Shown: positions 46,217-55,151 of the stretch, piece after piece
Layout: each line of letters begins with the position of its first letter
How positions within the stretch are numbered: position 1 is the first letter of the stretch
From: Pseudanabaena sp. ABRG5-3
GTDB taxonomy: Bacteria > Cyanobacteriota > Cyanobacteriia > Pseudanabaenales > Pseudanabaenaceae
Reading direction: 5' to 3'
Assembly: GCF_003967015.1 (NCBI RefSeq)
Contig: NZ_AP017562.1
Location: 62,001 to 126,000, forward strand
Length of the DNA stretch: 64,000 nucleotides
Made by a program: the position numbers and the translations under genes
The notes under the pieces: generated by a model
What the model saw: the letters and a program-made list of their open reading frames with translations, nothing else
What the model was told of the DNA's origin: nothing
The model's database searches: none

Positions 46217-46273
46217 TCCATCGCTCATGACGCATTACCTTGCTCTTCTGATTAGACGACTTTACGCAAAGAT

Positions 46274-46319
46274 AAAAGCAATACATCCTTAAGCTATAGC
46301 CTAAGGATGTATTGCTTTT
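46274..46319. terminator. Bidirectional terminator after the methyltransferase
   Basis: An 18-bp perfect stem AAAAGCAATACATCCTTA (46274-46291) pairs with 46302-46319. It is followed by T on the plus side, with A on the other. It serves both the plus-strand methyltransferase and the minus-strand DFDGD gene, whose stop codon it overlaps. Confidence 0.85.
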
Positions 46320-48681
46320 ATGCAGCAACCAGTTCGCAAACTATGGTCTTTTGCTGTGTGGTCAGCGAAGCTGTGTATTCACCCACCAATACTTTGGCAG
46401 AGTCTTTAGCGACTAGTCCTAGCAGGTATGGCTTTTTCCTGCTTTTACGGATGACTTCTATCTGATATCTGCCATCTTCTTGGCGTTGAGATACAACAAT
46501 GGGAATACAGGCATGTTCTCCATTTCCTGTCCATTTGGTTGATGCGAGTTCTCCATACTGTGCGCCTACTACTTGCAAGCGCATCAGTTGGTTGTCATGG
46601 AGGCGATCGCAGATCTCTGGTAGAAACATATTGAAGACTACGCTTGCGGTTCCATGATCGCCATTGTGACTGGCTTGCCACATAGCGGCGGCGCAGGTTT
46701 GAGCAGTTTTCTCGCTTTTCTCCCTTAGCTTCTCACCTAGTCCTTTTGCCCATTGCACTGCTGCTCTCAGGATTTTCTTGCGGGATTCTTTCTCACTCGA
46801 TAGTTTCATCGCTTCCCTAATCTTGCTGGTATATTCATCACGACGGGCGATCGCTCTTTTGTAGAGGGTTTCACTCGGCTTGACAAATAGTTCGCGAAAT
46901 TCGAGCAGGGTGCGCTCGTGCAAATCTACAGGTTGCCAGATTTCGTTTACAGATTGAATCAATAAAGAGATTGCATCGTTATATTCTGCACTTGCTTCCA
47001 TTGGTCTAGCTGGTCTTTTACATCTCTGCTTAGCATCGTAGTAACTGCCATAGACTCCTTGCTGTTTGCGATCAATTAGCCAGTCTAGTTTCGGTAAGCT
47101 TTTGCCCACTTCATCAAGAAAGGCTTGGTCGTGGCTAAGGTCAGACTTGAGCCGATCTACAGCAACTTGCACTTCTTGGGCTAGTCCTGCAATGTACTGA
47201 TGGTTGCCTGTTGCCCATGCGGTGGCTAGGTAATAGGTAATCAGTCCAATTTGGTTTTCAGTGGATCTGAGGGCGACTTCTGCTAATGTGCCTTGCACTG
47301 GTACTTTGTCGGGTTTGTAAGTGGTGGGCTTGATGTGGTGCTGACGAATTTCTTTGGCGATTTCAGGTAGTTTCTTAACTGATTTCACGCAGAAGGTGTC
47401 TCCATCAAAGTCCATGCCGCAATAGTCACGGGCGATGTCTGGATTGACATACATCGTTCCCTGTTGGTTGAGACCTTTGATGTGCTTGTTTGTCCAAATC
47501 TGCAAGTCATTGCGATCGCGGATGGGATAGCGGAAGCCGACATATTCGCCTTCGGGCATTTCAGGGATGCACATTTCTAGTTCTCCTAGTTCGGGATAGG
47601 GCTGCGCCATGAAGCTAGAGAAGTTAATACCGCCACTGGTGGCTAGGGTTAACCACCTTCTTCTTACTAAGTCTTCAATCTTTCGTACTACATAGGGATG
47701 TTCTAGCAGTTGTCCGTGAATGTCGTGTTTGAGGATCTCCGCGAGGATTTTGCCGTCGGCTTCTTCTTCGCGTTCTTCTTCAGGTTCATCTGTTTTCACC
47801 CACTGTTCGGTTTGGATCAGTTGGCAGAGTTGTTGAATGTTTGATTGGGCGGCGACGAGGGTTTCGGCTTTGAGTTTAGTAGTTGGCAAGACATCTTGGG
47901 CGATCGCTTGTTGACTAAACCATTGCCAGACGGTGTAGGAGGTCTTGACTCTACGTTTTTGGGCAAAGTTAACGATTCCAAGTTTCAGATTGGCGAGTTT
48001 GTGGATACCTAGTTTGGGCTTGTGTCCTTTGAAACATGATAGAGGCAGGATTAAGTCAATTCCTGCGGGACAGTTTAGGCTGAGTTGTAAGGTTCCTTTG
48101 GCAACCCATTGATGGGCAATTCCTGCTCGAAACTGGAAAGGGGTGTTGGCTGGGATCACAAAGTCTTGGCTTTGGCGCAGTTGGTTTAGAAATTCATGGC
48201 TGATTTTGCCGTGACAGTCATCGGTGCGATGTTCTTTGTCTTGGACAATGAGGATGTTTACTCGTTCGATGCTATAGATTTTCAGGCATTCGGTCATGAG
48301 GATGGAGCCGTAGTTGATTTGTCCCATCGCACTGGGGAAATAGGTGGCAAAGGGGTTTAGTCCTTGGCTGAAGAAGAAGTCTCCATGTTTTCTGGCTCCC
48401 GACGCTCCCGCTAGTTGGTATTTGCCTAGCCCTTTGGTTAAGGTGGCGATCGCTTGTTTCTTTAGGGGGGCTATGCTTTTGGCGGCGGTGCTGCGCTTGC
48501 TGGCGGATTTGCTGGTTTTGGTAATGGTTTCGGCTTTGGCTATCTTTTGCAAGTAGCTAGAAATGTTGCCGATGCTGAGGTTGATGTCTGGATGCAGGGC
48601 TTCGAGGAGGGTGTCCCGAAATTGGATCTCGTTATCGACGATCTCTCCTGTGGCGAGGTTGGTCTTGGCGATCATTAGCAT
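46318..48681 (-). CDS. Predicted two-barrel RNA polymerase-like protein (DFDGD)
   Basis: The 787-residue protein shows the motif order of QDE-1/RdRP/YonO-type RNA polymerases. The first double-psi barrel has D154-x3-G158-K-I-S161, P181-F-Q-F-R185, K195-G-T and F217-K-G219. In eukaryotic RdRPs the corresponding 'G.IS', 'FQ.R', 'KG' and 'S..K' carry the two conserved lysines. The second barrel has 'GFRYPIRDRND' then 'YVNP' and the metal-binding D424-F-D426-G-D428. About 350 C-terminal residues follow, mainly helical. It shares these motifs with the larger protein at 50407. It may make RNA primers or transcripts of the plasmid. It is neither rpoC nor rpoB and is far smaller than either. Confidence 0.75.
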   Translation of the reverse strand: MLMIAKTNLATGEIVDNEIQFRDTLLEALHPDINLSIGNISSYLQKIAKAETITKTSKSASKRSTAAKSIAPLKKQAIATLTKGLGKYQLAGASGARKHGDFFFSQGLNPFATYFPSAMGQINYGSILMTECLKIYSIERVNILIVQDKEHRTDDCHGKISHEFLNQLRQSQDFVIPANTPFQFRAGIAHQWVAKGTLQLSLNCPAGIDLILPLSCFKGHKPKLGIHKLANLKLGIVNFAQKRRVKTSYTVWQWFSQQAIAQDVLPTTKLKAETLVAAQSNIQQLCQLIQTEQWVKTDEPEEEREEEADGKILAEILKHDIHGQLLEHPYVVRKIEDLVRRRWLTLATSGGINFSSFMAQPYPELGELEMCIPEMPEGEYVGFRYPIRDRNDLQIWTNKHIKGLNQQGTMYVNPDIARDYCGMDFDGDTFCVKSVKKLPEIAKEIRQHHIKPTTYKPDKVPVQGTLAEVALRSTENQIGLITYYLATAWATGNHQYIAGLAQEVQVAVDRLKSDLSHDQAFLDEVGKSLPKLDWLIDRKQQGVYGSYYDAKQRCKRPARPMEASAEYNDAISLLIQSVNEIWQPVDLHERTLLEFRELFVKPSETLYKRAIARRDEYTSKIREAMKLSSEKESRKKILRAAVQWAKGLGEKLREKSEKTAQTCAAAMWQASHNGDHGTASVVFNMFLPEICDRLHDNQLMRLQVVGAQYGELASTKWTGNGEHACIPIVVSQRQEDGRYQIEVIRKSRKKPYLLGLVAKDSAKVLVGEYTASLTTQQKTIVCELVAA

Positions 48682-48705
48682 TTATTTTTGTTCTCAAAGT
48701 AATTT

Positions 48706-48739
48706 AGCGACTAGATCCAAATCGTTGGATCTAGTCGCT
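48706..48739 (-). promoter_or_regulatory. Stem-loop upstream of the DFDGD gene
   Basis: AGCGACTAGATCCAA (48706-48720) pairs perfectly with 48725-48739 over 15 bp with a four-base loop. It lies 25 bases before the start codon of the 46318-48681 gene. It has no T run on the minus strand, so it could control translation or mRNA stability. Confidence 0.65.
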
Positions 48740-48764
48740 TTTGATTTTCGTTTCTAGATGGGGA

Positions 48765-49205
48765 CTAGGCTGCTTTCTTGTTCAGGTCTTGGCGATAAAC
48801 GACAAATCCATTATTTTGCAGTTCGTCAATTGTTGTGGGCTTTGATGGCAGAAAGTTGATCTTGCCTTCTTTGGTTGCCAGAATCTTGCAGCCATAATGG
48901 TTTTGCAAACGTTGAATCACCTTCTCAATCGGCAGGTTGATGTTCGCCAAAGCCCATCCCTTCTTCGCTTGGTATAGCCACATCTTGTCTGTGCTAACTT
49001 GTGGTTTACGGGCTTTGGGTTTGCGGCTGGTTTCAACTACTGCATTGCTGGCTGCTACTGTCTTTTCCAGTTCCTTGACTGGGATTTGCGCGTTGATATG
49101 GACAATCAAGGCTCTGGTGGTTACATGCAGTTCTGCTTGACTCAGCTTATCAATGATTTTATCGGCAAGTTCTTCAGGGGTATCGAATCTTAGTTGACGA
49201 GCCAT
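48765..49205 (-). CDS. Hypothetical protein upstream of the smaller DFDGD gene
   Basis: The 146-residue protein has an N-terminal helical region ('TPEELADKIIDKLSQAELHVT') and a basic linker 'SRKPKARKPQ'. A C-terminal unit 'WLYQAKKGWALANINLP' and 'GCKILATKEGKINFLPS' follows, which resembles a small DNA- or RNA-binding beta structure. I do not recognise it. It precedes the smaller DFDGD gene by 84 bases including a hairpin. Confidence 0.6.
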   Translation of the reverse strand: MARQLRFDTPEELADKIIDKLSQAELHVTTRALIVHINAQIPVKELEKTVAASNAVVETSRKPKARKPQVSTDKMWLYQAKKGWALANINLPIEKVIQRLQNHYGCKILATKEGKINFLPSKPTTIDELQNNGFVVYRQDLNKKAA

Positions 49206-49276
49206 GTTTTTAGTCTCCTGATTTTAATTTTTGGTTGACAATCGCTCACGGACTTTACGCGCTAGCGTTCTTCTTG

Positions 49277-49321
49277 CTTGTCAATGTAGATTTCTTTTTG
49301 ATAGATATCTACATTGACAAG
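49277..49321 (-). promoter_or_regulatory. Stem-loop between two small genes
   Basis: CTTGTCAATGTAGAT (49277-49291) and ATCTACATTGACAAG (49307-49321) form a perfect 15-bp stem with a 15-base loop. It lies just after the stop of the 49336-49752 gene. No T run follows on the minus strand. Confidence 0.65.
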
Positions 49322-49335
49322 ATTGCTATTTGAAA

Positions 49336-49752
49336 CTAGGCGGTTAGGTAGAAGAGCAATTCTTTCTTCTTCAGTTTTCGCCAGTTAGGGATTCTGCGTT
49401 CTTTGGCTAGGGGTCTTAGTTCTTGAACAGTCATTTTCGTGAGTGGCTTGGTAGCGACTTCGGCAATGATTTCAGTCTTTACTTCCTTTACCGTAGCTTT
49501 CAGTTTTGGTGCTGCTTTTGCTGATGGCAAAGATACTGTTGCATCTGGAAGTAATGGGTTCGTAGCTGTTAGATGCCTGACTGTGACTTCAGGTGTTTCT
49601 ATCTGAGAAGTTAGCAGTGATTGAGCCGTGGGTTCAGTCCCTAGAAATGAGAGTAGGGCATAGGTTAGTGCGGTCAATAATCCCAGTAATGCAATCAGAC
49701 TCACGGTCACAAGTGCTTCGACTGCTATCTTGAAAATTGATGGTGGCTTCAT
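49336..49752 (-). CDS. Membrane protein with Rho-N/SAP-like C-terminus
   Basis: The start is ATG 49752 (MKPPSIFKIAVEAL), with AGGA upstream. The 138-residue product has one membrane helix (about 10-35, 'LIALLGLLTALTYALLSFLG'), a proline/alanine/threonine-rich linker and a C-terminal helix-extended-helix 'MTVQELRPLAKERRIPNWRK'. That last part is the small Rho-N/SAP-like nucleic-acid-binding fold. The product may tether DNA or RNA to the membrane. It lies between the two DFDGD genes. Confidence 0.65.
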   Translation of the reverse strand: MKPPSIFKIAVEALVTVSLIALLGLLTALTYALLSFLGTEPTAQSLLTSQIETPEVTVRHLTATNPLLPDATVSLPSAKAAPKLKATVKEVKTEIIAEVATKPLTKMTVQELRPLAKERRIPNWRKLKKKELLFYLTA

Positions 49753-49858
49753 AGTTTTTCCTAATAATTTGTTGATTTTCTTCAATACTTGTTTGGGAAT
49801 CGGTAAGCGAGATCTCTGTCAATTCACTCGAATTTAAGCGAGATCGCTAGACTGATTT

Positions 49859-50311
49859 TTAGTTCAATTCTCTTGCTGCGTTTTTTTTAGAGAAGATCTG
49901 GGGATAGTCTTCGGACAGGTTTTCCAAATGACTTGTCGCTACTTCGCGGCAATGTTGCGGATCTGTGGTGTATTCGTTCATGGCGGCTTTGACGAAATAC
50001 TCGGCATAGGTCAACATTTCCAAGATGCTCGGATCTACTTTTGAGATTTGGTCTGGATGTTGAGCGAGGTATTCTCCTAATTCCTGAACACTTTCTTGTA
50101 CTGCATCTAGGAGTAAATCCTTGGTTTGGATTGTCCGCTTTGTGCCATCTCTGAAGGTCAGGAGTTTTGTGCCATTGCCAAAATCTGTTACTTTGGCTTG
50201 CATCGATTTGGCAAGATCGATTTGCTGTTTTGTGGTCTTCAGACATCTGGCTCTCGAACGATATACCTGCACCTGTGTCTTGCCTGTCATCGCGCCTATT
50301 GCTATTTTCAC
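49859..50311 (-). CDS. Hypothetical protein downstream of the giant DFDGD gene
   Basis: The 150-residue protein has an N-terminal basic segment ('QVQVYRSRARCLKTTKQQ'), a beta hairpin 'GNGTKLLTFRDGTKRTI' and a helical C-terminus ('LTYAEYFVKAAMNEY', 'HCREVATSHLENLSED'). I do not recognise it. An alternative frame over 49887-50396 exists, but its arginine-rich composition looks like a shadow. Confidence 0.6.
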   Translation of the reverse strand: MKIAIGAMTGKTQVQVYRSRARCLKTTKQQIDLAKSMQAKVTDFGNGTKLLTFRDGTKRTIQTKDLLLDAVQESVQELGEYLAQHPDQISKVDPSILEMLTYAEYFVKAAMNEYTTDPQHCREVATSHLENLSEDYPQIFSKKNAARELN

Positions 50312-50406
50312 GGTAGTTATTCCTACTACGTCTTTGGTCGCGGACTTTAAGCGTAAGCGCTCTTACTGTTTCTACATAAACAATGAATCTGGGCATAATA
50401 TCTGTG

Positions 50407-53400
50407 TTATCGGGACTCCTGATATTCCTTTTGACTCTCTGCGATTAACTGAAGAGCGCGATCGCAGTTTTTGGCATCTTTCATGGTTACTTGGCTATGG
50501 GTGATCTCTAGTCCTTGCTGTACCAGAAGTGGCGAATACTGGAATTTACCTTGGTTCAAGACTTTGGCATCCAATGTCAATGTATCGGTGTCCTGTTCCC
50601 ATGTGGCTCGATATTTACCTTCGTTGCCCTTACGCTCAAATACAAGTTTGCCATCTTGTGATTCTACATAGTCGCTTTTGATTGCCAAGATTTCCCGCCA
50701 TTGCGAGGCGACGTGCTGGCTTAATGTGTGATGATCCTTGTGCATTGCTTGCTGTGCTTTTTCGGTGATGCTTTCGCCTGCTATCAGCTCTTGAATTCGG
50801 TCTATATATTTCTCACTCTTGCCCAAATATTCTGCTATTCGGCTCCATTCCATTAGTTGCTGAATATCGGCAACGATGGTGTTATCAGCTTTGATAGGCT
50901 CTGTCGGAAATGGCATGATTTTTCCATTTACATAGTCTCCCAGTGGCTGAAAGTGCATTCCCCATGTGTTGCTATGTCCTTGAAATGTGGTCAGTTCCTT
51001 GGCGCTATGCTTTTCCATCTGCGACCATTGCTGTTGATAGGCTGCATCATTCAGCATTTCTGGGGTGATTTTGTACTGTTTGCCTACTTTGAAGGCAACT
51101 TTCTGCTCTCCTGCGATCGCGATCGCTATGTCGCCTTCTTTAAATCCATAGGCGGCATAGGGTTCATATCTCCGCGTCGTGTGACATCTGCCATGTCCAC
51201 GCATGGCTTCAATACAGGTGTTGACTGGCAAGGGATTGACTTCTCCATGCATCTTGAGGGGATAAACCATCTTGACGGGTTTTCCTGTGATTTTTACTGG
51301 CTGTTCTGAATCAAAATGACTACGCACTGATTCCCTCAGTTGTGATTCTATCTTTTCGAGGGGATTTGCATGAGTGCTGCTTTTCTGCATCTCCATGAGG
51401 CTTTCAGATTGAGTATTAGTTTCAGTCTGGACTGTAGTAGTGGGTGTAGTAAGTGCTTCTCGATCTCGCTCTGGATCGTAGTTTACTCCCATCGCGGCGA
51501 GATTCTTCCAAGACAATTCAATTAAACTTGCTTTGATTGCCTGACCTTCGTAGAGATAGGTAATCCCATTAATCCTTCCTCCTGTCTGCACTTGCGCTTT
51601 TAGTCCCACGTTCTCATCGGCAAGTTTTGCCACAAATTCGGTCACCGTCGGTTGGTTTGCCGAGGCTTTGGTGATCGCCTCTTTTAATTGCGGCGCAATG
51701 ACATCGAGGTTGACGGCTTCTTTGACTCGCTCTGATGATAGTCCGTGCCATATTTCAGGTAGTTTGAGTGTATTTTTATCGATCTCTAAGTCTGCGTCTT
51801 TCTTGCTGGCTGAAACGTGGATATTTGCGGTGAACTGACTGCCAATGGGCATATAGGCTGCGTCATTGTGGACAACACCCATATTTTTCCATTGGTCGCC
51901 TATCTGGACTTGAATTACTCTCTTGTCATAGATGGGACTGTGGGGATTAGCTTCGATTGCCATTCGGCAACTTAGAGATTCATGGGGTTGCCATTGTCGA
52001 TCTTTGAGTTCGTTAGTTTCATACTGCAAGCCAATTACTTTGATTTTTTCTAACTGTAATTCTTGGAGTCGGTTGGCTACGACTTGGGTAAACATTTTGC
52101 CAGCGATCGCGCGGTTGTTGTTATGCCAGAGAGCTGTGGTGCGGCGCTCGCGTTCGGCTTCTGGAATTGCATCGCGTTGGGTTTCTAGATATTTCTCGGC
52201 GGCGGCAAATTTGTCATCAACGTCATTTTTGGAAATTCCTAGTTTAAATTCTAGTTTTAGGTTGCCGAAGATTTTGTCCTTTTCAATGGCTTTGTCATAG
52301 GCAGCAACAGTAGCTGGGGAGATTAAGCCTACGTCAATTTTGCTTTGGTCAATTAGAGCGACGGCTTTGTAGGAATACTGTTTTTCGGTCTTCCAGTCCT
52401 TATTCTTTGCTATCTGGATATCGACGGTTTCTCCTTTCCTTGCCATCTCCCAGATTGGGGACTCGCCATCGGGGTCGGTGCTAATCACACTGACGATTTC
52501 GATTTTGTTGCCTTTGCTAGAAGTAGCAGTAAGGGCTATGCCTTCTTCATGTTCTAGACGACTACGACTGGCGGCGGCTTCGGAGATGAGCTTGTTGTAT
52601 TGCGTAGCGATGCTCTTTGCCCATTCGCTATCTGCGGATGTATGGCTGTCTTTGGGGAAGATATGGTCAAAGCGATTGTAGTTGCGATCGCCGATCAGAC
52701 TATATTCCTTATAAATCTGGTTGGCTTGCTCCACCATCCAGCCTACAGGGTCTTGGGTATTGGTTTTGATGCCTTCTGTACCGATGTAGGCATAGCTATT
52801 GTCTTTGTCTTTAATCCATTCGACTTGTTTGTATTTAGCGACTTTCTGACAAAATTGAAATTCATCTTCATTAACTTTTCTGGCACTTTTGGGCGTATCG
52901 ACAGCACGTTGTAAGTTCACGGCGGCTATGCTTTCTAAATTCCACAGCAATCTCTCGGTTTTGGCTAAACCTTGGGTTACAGTATTTGCTTTTTCTTGTT
53001 CAGGTAGTTTTGGGATGGTACTAGCGATTTGGCTAATTTCGACAATCTGGTTGCGCCACGATTCATTGAGAATACGAAATGGTTTCTTATCCTCTTTGTC
53101 TTCTGCAAGTAGCTTTTGGAAATGTTTACCAATGTCCTGCAAGTATTCGCTTCTTTCAGATTCTGGGATATATTGGGTTTCCCATCGCAATGCTTCTAGC
53201 CTCATGCCTAGATTCGCAACTCGTCCTGTGGGATTATCGGCAGCATTCACGGCTGCACTAGCTAGGGTTGCAAATCCATTGGCAATATCGCGGGGAATCT
53301 TCTTTTCTTTTTCGACTTGAATTGGTTTGTTCTCTGGCAGATTCTTGTCGATAATTTCTTGGATTAGGGTTGGATACTGCTCAATGATTTTCTGGGAACT

Positions 53401-54882
53401 TGCTTGCTGTTCAGGGGTTAATTCGCTGGGAATAATCCCCACGCGATCGCCGTCAAAGTCGATGACCAGTCGTTTCGCATCGTTGGGATTGAGGTAACAA
53501 ACTCCTCTCTGCTTATAGGCTTCGGGATCTAATTCACGTAAAACTGTAAGGTTATTCGTAAATACATCAAAGTTGGCAGCATTGGCGACGGGACTGCGAT
53601 AGATAGCAACTTCAGATCCATCGGGTAGTCCTGTAAAACTGACTTCGCCTTCTTGCAGTTGGTTGTGCGGTTGAGCGATGCCACTAGGGACGTAAACGCC
53701 TCCTGTGGCTACTTCTTGCCATTCACTTTGCAGGAATTCTCGCAGTCGTTTAGCGATGTCTTCCATTTCTAATATCTGACAATGACCGCCTTCGATTAGG
53801 TCGGTTTTAAGGATGTCATACAGCCAATCTTGGTATTCTTCGTTAGGGGAGGCTACTTGCTCTCGTTTAATTTCATTGGCTGTTGTGTTTTCTTGTTGGC
53901 TCAATCCCAGTTCTAGTGCGAGTTCAGGCTCGATGATTTGTTTAATGTTATCGCGATCGCCTATTTCCTCTTGCCTTTGCTGTTGTCGCTTTTCATGGCG
54001 CTCGATATACAGTTGCGCTATCTTACGCGGGTCGGATTGGGCTTCAGCGAGGCGTTCGGCTTTGATTTTGAGTTTGGGGAGTACGTCTGCTTGGACTCCT
54101 TCTGGGAAGAAGACAAGAGCTTGAGTACCTAGTTTCTGCTCGGTGAATCTGGCATCTTCTTTCCTTGACCAGAATAGGCTAATCTCATGGATTCCTGTGG
54201 TGGTGGTTTTGTTGTCGCCTTTGATGCTCGATTTGGCAATAATCCCATCAACTTCTAGGGCTTGACAGAGCAAACTGGCTCGGCAGGTTCCTTTGATGAC
54301 ACCCTGCCACTCAGGTACGGCGGCGCGATATTGAAATGGGCGGTTTGGTTCGGCTTGCAGTTGGGTTGCTAGGTCTGGTGAGATCAGGCTATAGCAGTCG
54401 CCTAGCTTACTGGCGATTAAGCCCATTGCTTTATCGCTGATAGTAATCCCGTTGCTGAGAGTGATGGGTTGCTGCCCCCAGTCAGCGCTGTATGTTCCTA
54501 CTGAATCTTGACTCAGGGTTTCATCATCGATGATCAGGATTCTGGCTTGCTCTTTAAATATTGATGTCTTGGCTTCGGAGACGGGCAAGCTGCCATAGGC
54601 GACAGCATCGCTATGATTGGTGAAGATTTCTTGGCTTACCTTTTCAGCGATCTGGCGATCTCCAAAGTAAGCGGTTCTTCCATTGGCAAGAATTAGATAC
54701 AGTCCTTGCTCTTGCAATCGCTCGATGTCTCTTTCGGTGATGCCGTCGTACATCTTGCCAACAGCAAGTTTACTCGGCTCAATATCTTTCCCGATCTTCA
54801 GTTCGAGGTAGCTATGCTCAACGGTTTTCGGGGGCAAGGGTAACTCTTGCCCTGTCTTCAGGTCGATCTGTCTAAATTCCAT
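50407..54882 (-). CDS. Giant DFDGD protein, two-barrel polymerase-like with relaxase-type domain
   Basis: At 1491 residues this is the largest gene here. The first barrel shows D162-x4-I167-S168, P182-F-Q-Y-R186, W192-x4-K197-G-T and S218-S-I-K221-G222. The second has 'IYRSPVANAANF', 'YLNP' and the metal-binding D475-F-D477-G-D479. These match the smaller protein at 46318 point for point and the RdRP/QDE-1 family in order. After a long helical region, residues of about 1075-1140 carry a domain shared with the relaxase ('INGITYLYEG', 'LSWKNLAAMG', 'YDPERDR'). The last 300 residues include 'TCIEAMRGHGRCHTTRRYEP' and 'YGFKEGDIAIAIAG', a possible ASCH/PUA-like fold. It is translated 14 bases after the small acidic gene. 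Confidence 0.72.
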   Translation of the reverse strand: MEFRQIDLKTGQELPLPPKTVEHSYLELKIGKDIEPSKLAVGKMYDGITERDIERLQEQGLYLILANGRTAYFGDRQIAEKVSQEIFTNHSDAVAYGSLPVSEAKTSIFKEQARILIIDDETLSQDSVGTYSADWGQQPITLSNGITISDKAMGLIASKLGDCYSLISPDLATQLQAEPNRPFQYRAAVPEWQGVIKGTCRASLLCQALEVDGIIAKSSIKGDNKTTTTGIHEISLFWSRKEDARFTEQKLGTQALVFFPEGVQADVLPKLKIKAERLAEAQSDPRKIAQLYIERHEKRQQQRQEEIGDRDNIKQIIEPELALELGLSQQENTTANEIKREQVASPNEEYQDWLYDILKTDLIEGGHCQILEMEDIAKRLREFLQSEWQEVATGGVYVPSGIAQPHNQLQEGEVSFTGLPDGSEVAIYRSPVANAANFDVFTNNLTVLRELDPEAYKQRGVCYLNPNDAKRLVIDFDGDRVGIIPSELTPEQQASSQKIIEQYPTLIQEIIDKNLPENKPIQVEKEKKIPRDIANGFATLASAAVNAADNPTGRVANLGMRLEALRWETQYIPESERSEYLQDIGKHFQKLLAEDKEDKKPFRILNESWRNQIVEISQIASTIPKLPEQEKANTVTQGLAKTERLLWNLESIAAVNLQRAVDTPKSARKVNEDEFQFCQKVAKYKQVEWIKDKDNSYAYIGTEGIKTNTQDPVGWMVEQANQIYKEYSLIGDRNYNRFDHIFPKDSHTSADSEWAKSIATQYNKLISEAAASRSRLEHEEGIALTATSSKGNKIEIVSVISTDPDGESPIWEMARKGETVDIQIAKNKDWKTEKQYSYKAVALIDQSKIDVGLISPATVAAYDKAIEKDKIFGNLKLEFKLGISKNDVDDKFAAAEKYLETQRDAIPEAERERRTTALWHNNNRAIAGKMFTQVVANRLQELQLEKIKVIGLQYETNELKDRQWQPHESLSCRMAIEANPHSPIYDKRVIQVQIGDQWKNMGVVHNDAAYMPIGSQFTANIHVSASKKDADLEIDKNTLKLPEIWHGLSSERVKEAVNLDVIAPQLKEAITKASANQPTVTEFVAKLADENVGLKAQVQTGGRINGITYLYEGQAIKASLIELSWKNLAAMGVNYDPERDREALTTPTTTVQTETNTQSESLMEMQKSSTHANPLEKIESQLRESVRSHFDSEQPVKITGKPVKMVYPLKMHGEVNPLPVNTCIEAMRGHGRCHTTRRYEPYAAYGFKEGDIAIAIAGEQKVAFKVGKQYKITPEMLNDAAYQQQWSQMEKHSAKELTTFQGHSNTWGMHFQPLGDYVNGKIMPFPTEPIKADNTIVADIQQLMEWSRIAEYLGKSEKYIDRIQELIAGESITEKAQQAMHKDHHTLSQHVASQWREILAIKSDYVESQDGKLVFERKGNEGKYRATWEQDTDTLTLDAKVLNQGKFQYSPLLVQQGLEITHSQVTMKDAKNCDRALQLIAESQKEYQESR

Positions 54883-54896
54883 ATTGTCATTTCTCG

Positions 54897-55112
54897 CTAG
54901 AATTCAAAGTCAATTTCCGCTTCTTTATTTGGTTTAGTTCCTTGTGTTTTCGGTTTGGCTTTTGCCTTTTTGGGCTTTGGTTCTGCATCTTCGTCATACA
55001 GTGAATACTGTGATTCATAGCGTGCTATGTCATCAAAGCTGGCTAGTCCTTCGCTCAGTAGTTCGTCGTAGGTATAGCCTGCATCAATCTTGGACTGAAT
55101 ATTGTTTCTCAT
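54897..55112 (-). CDS. Small acidic-tailed protein ahead of the giant DFDGD gene
   Basis: The 71-residue protein has a helical first half ('IDAGYTYDELLSEGLASFDD'), a lysine-rich linker 'KPKKAKAKPKTQ' and an acidic end 'EAEIDFEF'. The acidic-aromatic tip resembles the tail of SSB-type proteins, which recruits partners, but this is only a resemblance. It lies 14 bases before the giant DFDGD gene, so the two are cotranscribed; it may be an accessory subunit. Confidence 0.65.
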   Translation of the reverse strand: MRNNIQSKIDAGYTYDELLSEGLASFDDIARYESQYSLYDEDAEPKPKKAKAKPKTQGTKPNKEAEIDFEF

Positions 55113-55151
55113 TGGTTCCTCTTTAGGTGTTTAGAATGGAATACAACAGAT

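Noticed and set aside
46318-48681. The DFDGD motif read as a fragment of the cellular RNA polymerase gene rpoC
   Set aside because: The rpoC motif context NADFDGD and other RpoC motifs are absent, and the first-barrel motifs occur in the same protein, which fits single-chain RdRP-type enzymes instead.
49887-50396. 169-codon minus-strand frame overlapping the 49859-50311 gene
   Set aside because: Its Arg/Ser-rich composition and lack of hydrophobic periodicity mark it as out-of-frame; the other frame has normal protein features.
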